From: Symbiodinium natans
Taxonomy: Eukaryota > Sar > Dinophyceae > Suessiales > Symbiodiniaceae
Length of the DNA: 32,500 nucleotides
Direction of reading: 5' to 3'
NCBI GenBank assembly: GCA_905221605.1
Contig: CAJNDS010000794.1
Location: 1-32,500, forward strand
Shown here: piece after piece, positions 27,860-32,500 of the stretch
Layout: each line of letters starts with the position of its first letter
Position numbering within the stretch: position 1 is the stretch's first letter
Program-made: the position numbers and the translations under genes
Notes under the pieces: model-generated
Told to the model about the DNA's origin: nothing
The model's input: the letters and a program-made list of their open reading frames with translations, nothing else
Database searches by the model: none

Positions 27860-28110
27860 AGAAAAAGAGTGAACGAAAGCTCAGGAGCCTTCGCACAAAG
27901 CCAGTCGACCTTGATGGATGCCAACTTTGCCTTGTTTGTGAGCATGGAATGCAACTTGAAGTACACAGGGCTCGCATTTCCTTCAAAGTAGATACAGCAA
28001 CCGTCGAAGCTGGCTTCCCTGAAGGCCCTGAAGTCTACTTGGACCAAGAAGCAGGAGTCATCGCTTGAAGCTGCTTTTCCAAAGCAGCTATCTCTGGACC
28101 TTGACAGGAA
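27860..28110 (-). CDS. Possible exon, unknown protein
   Basis: The minus-strand frame runs from about SRDSCFGKAASSDDSCFLVQ into VDFRAFREASFDGCCIYFEG and NASPVYFKLHSMLTNKAKL. The alternation of strand and helix looks like a folded domain. It probably belongs to the same gene as neighbouring minus-strand exons. The family is not recognised. Confidence 0.35.
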
Positions 28111-28128
28111 TAACAGACTTCAAAAGTG

Positions 28129-28131
<3 letters not shown>

Positions 28132-28181
<50 letters not shown>
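28132..28181. repeat. CA microsatellite
   Basis: About 25 units of CA on the plus strand. Confidence 0.98.
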
Positions 28182-28182
<1 letters not shown>

Positions 28183-28439
28183 CCAAATACCACTGGCAGC
28201 ACATGACCGGGCCAACTTGTACCGGAAAGTGGTGGGAATCGCGTCTGGTGCTTGCAGGGGTGTTCGACTGTGCAACAAAGTGCAGCAAAGCATCCAACTT
28301 CTGCAACCTGGGCATCCGCGCCAAACTCCCGGGTGTGAACCCCACAGCTCCACTGGGGCAGTGATGAACATGAATGAACATGAATGAGCATTGCCACATA
28401 TAATCCCACGCGTTCTCGCAGTTTCTCGTAGCTCGGCTG

Positions 28440-28580
28440 AATTCCTGAGGCCTCTGCTGGGAGGACTCGCTGTACCAAGCCGCGTGCAGCAGCTTCACCA
28501 GCGCACGTGCCAGCACAGGAGTTCGCCTCGCAAAGCACGGGAAGAAACATGCAGACAAACATGACAAACATTGCGACTGT
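28440..28580 (-). CDS. Possible signal-peptide exon
   Basis: On the minus strand, KTVAMFVMFVCMFLPVLCEA is a short hydrophobic segment with a plausible cleavage site after CEA. It is followed by a Cys/Ala-rich piece and VLPAEASGIQPSYEKLRERV. This would be the N-terminus of a secreted or organelle-targeted protein. The link to nearby exons is unproven. Confidence 0.3.
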
Positions 28581-28654
28581 CTTACGCAAGCTGTCACATG
28601 AGTCACATGCTAGCCATCTCAAGGCTGGACTGCACCTCCAGCATGAACTCCGCA

Positions 28655-28870
28655 TCATCTGCTGACAAAACATGGTCGCAGCTCTGCAGAAGCTCTGCGG
28701 CTTGGTAGCACACAGAGTTTGTCCTCAGTCGCCAGTTTTGGGCACTGCCATGCTTGTGGAAGCTCCGATGCATTTAGTAACTTTAGTATTGGTCGCGATG
28801 GAATTGTACAGCCCCTTTCATGTAGCCATGGTTTGAGGAGACTGTTAATCATTTTCAAGCATGCTGCCAA
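28655..28870 (-). CDS. Possible exon, unknown protein
   Basis: The minus strand reads AACLKMINSLLKPWLHERG, then ILKLLNASELPQAWQCPKL. It is protein-like but unrecognised. Nothing else is supported up to 29240. Confidence 0.25.
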   Translation of the reverse strand: MAACLKMINSLLKPWLHERGCTIPSRPILKLLNASELPQAWQCPKLATEDKLCVLPSRRASAELRPCFVSR

Positions 28871-29240
28871 GTGTCACGACGCCCACAACTGGCCTGCGAA
28901 TCTTCTGAAGGGTATGAGCGACCTGGGCACTGTGCACCGCGTGTGCTTGCAAAGAGGCAAAGATATCGAAGTCAAGATGCTTCTCGCACCAAATCTGGAT
29001 CATAGTTGCATGCCTCAAAGCCACAAACTACACGAGTACTTGCATCTGCTGCAGTTTCTCCCTAGACGTGGGTTTCCTCATCTTCTGTTCATCCCCTGTA
29101 TTCTCTAGAAATAGCATTGACAGCATATAGGGGCATGAGCAGGAGCAGGAGGAGGACTTGTACCACCATGAACTTGTACCACGATGATTGTCTTTTACCG
29201 CTACTGCTAGAGCCACTGTGACTCCTACTACTATTACTTC

Positions 29241-31208
29241 TCCACTCCTCCACTCCTCCACTCCTCCACTCCTCCACTCCTCCACTGCTCCACTTCTCCA
29301 CTTCTCCACTACTCCACTACTCCACTACTCCACTACTCCACTACTCCACTACTCCACTACTCCACTACTCCACTACTCCACTACTCCACTACTCCACTAC
29401 TCCACTACTCCACTACTCCACTACTCCACTACTCCACTACTCCACTACTCCACTACTCCACTCCTCCACTACTCCACTACTCCACTACTCCACTACTCCA
29501 CTACTCCACTACTCCACTACTCCACTACTCCACTACTCCACTACTCCACTACTCCACTACTCCACTACTCCACTACTCCACTACTCCACTACTCCACTAC
29601 TCCACTACTCCACTACTCCACTCCACTACTCCACTACTCCACTACTCCACTACTCCACTACTCCACTACTCGACTACTCGACTACTCGACTACTCGACTA
29701 CTCGACTACTCGACCACTCGACTACTCGACTACTCGACTCGACTACTCCACTACCCGACCAATCTACGAGTAGTCTGGTCTACTAGTCTACTCGTCTACT
29801 CGTCTACTACTCTACTACTCCACTACTCCACTACTCCGCTACTCCACTACTCCACTACTCCACTACTCGACTACTCGACTACTCGACTACTCCACTACTC
29901 GACCAATCTACTAGTAGTCTGGTAGTCTACTAGTCTATTAGTCTACTAGTCTACCAGTCTGCTAGTCTACTAGTCTAGTAGTCTACTCGTCTACTCGTCT
30001 ACGAGTCTACTGCTCCACTACTCCGCTACTCCACTACTCCACGACTCCACGACTCCACGACTCCACGACTCCACGACTCCACGACTCCACGACTCCACGA
30101 CTCCACGACTCCACGACTCCACGACTCCACGACTCCACGACTCCACGACTCCACGACTCCACGACTCCACGACTCCACGGCTCCACGGCTCCACGGCTCC
30201 ACGACTCCACGACTCCACGACTCCACGACTCCACGACTCCACGACTCCACGACTCCACGACTCCACGACTCCACGACTCCACGACTCCACGACTCCACGG
30301 CTCCACGACTCCACGACTCCACGACTCCACGACTCCACGACTCCACGACTCCACGACTCCACGACTCCACGACTCCACGACTCCACGACTCCACGGCTCC
30401 ACGGCTCCACGGCTCCACGACTCCACGACTCCACGACTCCACGACTCCACGACTCCACGACTCCACGACTCCACGACTCCACGACTCCACGACTCCACGA
30501 CTCCACGCTCCACGGCTCCACGGCTCCACGACTCCACGACTCCACGACTCCACGACTCCACGACTCCACGACTCCACGACTCCACGACTCCACGACTCCA
30601 CGACTCCACGACTCCACGACTCCACTACTCCACGACTCCACTACTCCACGACTCCACTACTCCACTATACTCCTCCACTACTCCACTATACTCCTCCACT
30701 ACTCCACTATACTCCTCCACTACTCCACTACTCCACTACTCCACTACTCCACTACTCCACTACTCCACTACTCCACTACTCCACTACTCCACTACTCCAC
30801 TACTCCACTACTCCACTACTCCACTACTCCACTACTCCACTACTCTACTCTGCTGCTCTGATTAGTATACTCTACTATTCTACTACTCTACGACTCTACG
30901 ACGCTGCTACTCTGCTACTCTGCTACTCTGCTACTCTGCTACTCTGCTTCTCTGCTCCTCTGCTACTCTGCTACTCTGCTACTCTGCTACTCTGCTACTC
31001 TGCTACTCTGCTACTCTGCTACTCAACTACGCAACTACGCAACTACGCAACTACGCAACTACTCAACTACTCAACTACTCAACTACTCAACTACTCAACT
31101 ACTCAACTACTCAACTACTCAACTACTCAACTACTCAACTACTCAACTACTCAACTACTCAATTACTCAACTACTCAACTACTCAACTACTCAACTACCC
31201 AACTACTC
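29241..31208. repeat. 8-bp minisatellite in homogenised variant blocks
   Basis: An array of about 2 kb. In order: CTCCACTC (29241-29290), CTCCACTA (to about 29668), CTCGACTA (to about 29745), mixed with ctagtctact sequence (to about 30020), CTCCACGA with scattered CTCCACGG (30036-30622), CTCCACTA again (to about 30845), CTCTGCTA (30905-31020), and CTCAACTA/CGCAACTA (to 31208). Long frames through it are by-products of an 8-bp period. Confidence 0.97.
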
Positions 31209-31646
31209 AGTAAAGTCCCCTGCGTCTGGTCAACGCAATGCCAAGAAAGCGTAAGGAGCTCGCCAAAACATGCACGTGGGGCTATGAATGTCCGGAGCCA
31301 TAGCAAGCTTTAGAAGTGTAGCACCCCCCGCCCTGCCGCCGCAAAACCATACGAAGGTAGGAAGAAGAAGGCCAACGAGAAGAAAGTGCCCAGGCATGGC
31401 AGCAGCAGGACGGTGCTGGGAGCCCCGGGACCGTCCCACTGCAACCCCGCCTCCTGAGGAGATGAGAAGCACCAAAAGTCGCGTGTAAGTGCAGAGGTGA
31501 CAAGCCTAGTGCGAGGGTTTGATTTACATTGCAGGTTGCGGCGCCCCGCTGAGAGGATGAACGCCGCGCAGCAAGGTGCTGAAGCGCGACAACTGCCCTG
31601 GGAATGATGCCCAAACCTTCAAACCATTTGCCGAGTTGGCGGTCAA
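31209..31646. other. Region with no recognised gene
   Basis: About 440 bp between the minisatellite and the gene fragment. Short frames on both strands show no recognisable domain. Confidence 0.4.
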
Positions 31647-32203
31647 TCACAAGCAGCTCATTGCGAAGATGGTGCTGTTTGCGAGGTCATCGCGTAGACG
31701 TAGTAGGATCGGCATGAGAAACTGTTCGATCCATTCCTTGGTGCGGTCCATCCATGGTGAGCGTATGTGTACATGGCGTCGGACGGTATCTGTTGAGTGT
31801 ACTCGTAGATACGCCCACATCGAGATGGAGGACGTGGAGACAGAGTCCAGGTGGTAGAGCTGAATCAGCCGCAGAAATGCTTCGTCATGTACTGTGAGAT
31901 TGCAGGTATGGAGAAGTGAAAGTACCTGATGAGCTTCACGGAGTAGAATGCAGCTGTCCTCCGTGAATTCTTTCTTGGCTACTTTCTCCAATGCTGCGGC
32001 GCTTTGTTACGCCATTGCAGCCTCCTGTCTGCAATGTCCGTCTGCACCTTCAGGGGAGTAGAGAGCGGGTGTAGCATCCATTGGCTTTCGAGGACGTAGA
32101 AAATGACCTCAACTCGAAGCATCATGCGATGCTTGCGAAGGCTCGATGCCGTTGAAGGGTCCAATGCCTGGTGCTCAGCGTCGGTGCTAGAAGAAAACAG
32201 CAT
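31647..32203 (-). pseudogene. Possible minus-strand gene fragment with a frame break
   Basis: Two minus-strand segments look like one protein read in two frames. The upstream one (32203-31979) includes MMLRVEVIFYVLESQWML and stops at 31979. The downstream one (about 31995-31647) includes EDSCILLREAHQVLSLLHTC, DEAFLRLIQLYHLD and TKEWIEQFLMPILLRLRDDL. They meet around 31980-31995, where the second frame opens just as the first closes. No intron of normal size fits, so an indel is more likely. It is helical and I do not recognise the family. Confidence 0.35.
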
Positions 32204-32269
32204 TGCAGTCCTCTGATTGAGTAAGGCGTGACTTGCTTGAGCCGTTTTGGATGCTGAAGCTGAGCGGCA

Positions 32270-32500
32270 AAGGGGGGATGGGCCGGGTTGTGGGGGGGAA
32301 AAACAAAAAAACAGGAAAAAGAAAAAGAAAAAAAAAATAACCCTGTGGTGGTTGGGGGGGGGTCTCTCATTGTCGGGGGGGGGTGGGGTGGGGGGGTGGG
32401 GGTGTGTTGGCCAATCTTTCTTGTTTTTTTTTCATTGATTGTTTTTTTTTGGTTTTTTGTTTTTTTTTTATTTTTTGTTTGTTTCTCTTGCGGTCCTGAA
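32270..32500. repeat. Homopolymer-rich end of window
   Basis: Purine-rich A and G runs are followed by several runs of 7-10 G, then runs of T. There is no gene. The G runs could form G-quadruplexes. Confidence 0.85.

Noticed and set aside
29188-30641. Long frames with STTPLLHY-like or ESWSRGVV-like periodic protein
   Set aside because: An 8-bp repeat gives an 8-residue period in every open frame. No start context or domain supports them.

Overview
This window looks like nuclear DNA of a dinoflagellate, most likely a symbiodiniacean alga. The case rests on sequence character, not on a species marker. Host-type genes are cut into many tiny exons, with GT, GC and probably GA donors and AG|G acceptors. 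There is TTTAGGG-type telomere-like satellite, extreme microsatellite and minisatellite content, and the two recognisable host genes point the same way. I found no rRNA, tRNA, CRISPR array or spliced-leader gene.

Region 1 (1-10,250) is unlike the rest. It is a compact, plus-strand, apparently intronless array of seven ORF cassettes: a 434-aa unknown protein, a dual-specificity phosphatase split by a frameshift, a disordered Pro/Ser-rich protein, and four members of an unknown helical protein family, one broken by a 7-nt deletion. Fifteen copies of one hairpin punctuate it. A fixed 17-nt loop (gagtgaggtcNcctcct type) is closed by a stem whose sequence differs at each site but whose two arms stay complementary. 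Each cassette has one hairpin before and one after it, so neighbouring cassettes are separated by two hairpins and a 110-380 bp spacer. Three ORFs end at the TGA inside the loop, one copy lies inside ORF 1, and one copy supplies an ATG from its stem. This is the strongest candidate for an undescribed system. An integrated virus or mobile element with RNA- or DNA-level hairpin punctuation would fit, but no polymerase, integrase or capsid gene is recognisable here.

Region 2 (10,587-11,420) is a giant TTG/CTG microsatellite. Region 3 (11.4-19 kb) carries two minus-strand host genes: a two-exon calcineurin-like phosphoesterase (MPPED type) and, upstream of it on the same strand, a many-exon M16 peptidase-like gene of the mitochondrial processing peptidase beta / bc1 core I type. 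The zinc motif of the latter is degenerate. One of its introns holds an inverted array of a 9-bp repeat.

Region 4 (20.7-26.7 kb) has no genes. It appears to be three consecutive units, each bounded by its own matching inverted ends joined through AT tracts, and filled with palindromes, degenerate telomere-like repeats and tandem satellites. Region 5 (26.7-29.2 kb) contains possible minus-strand exons of unknown function. Region 6 (29.24-31.21 kb) is an 8-bp minisatellite in homogenised variant blocks. Region 7 (31.2-32.5 kb) holds a possible minus-strand gene fragment and homopolymer-rich sequence.
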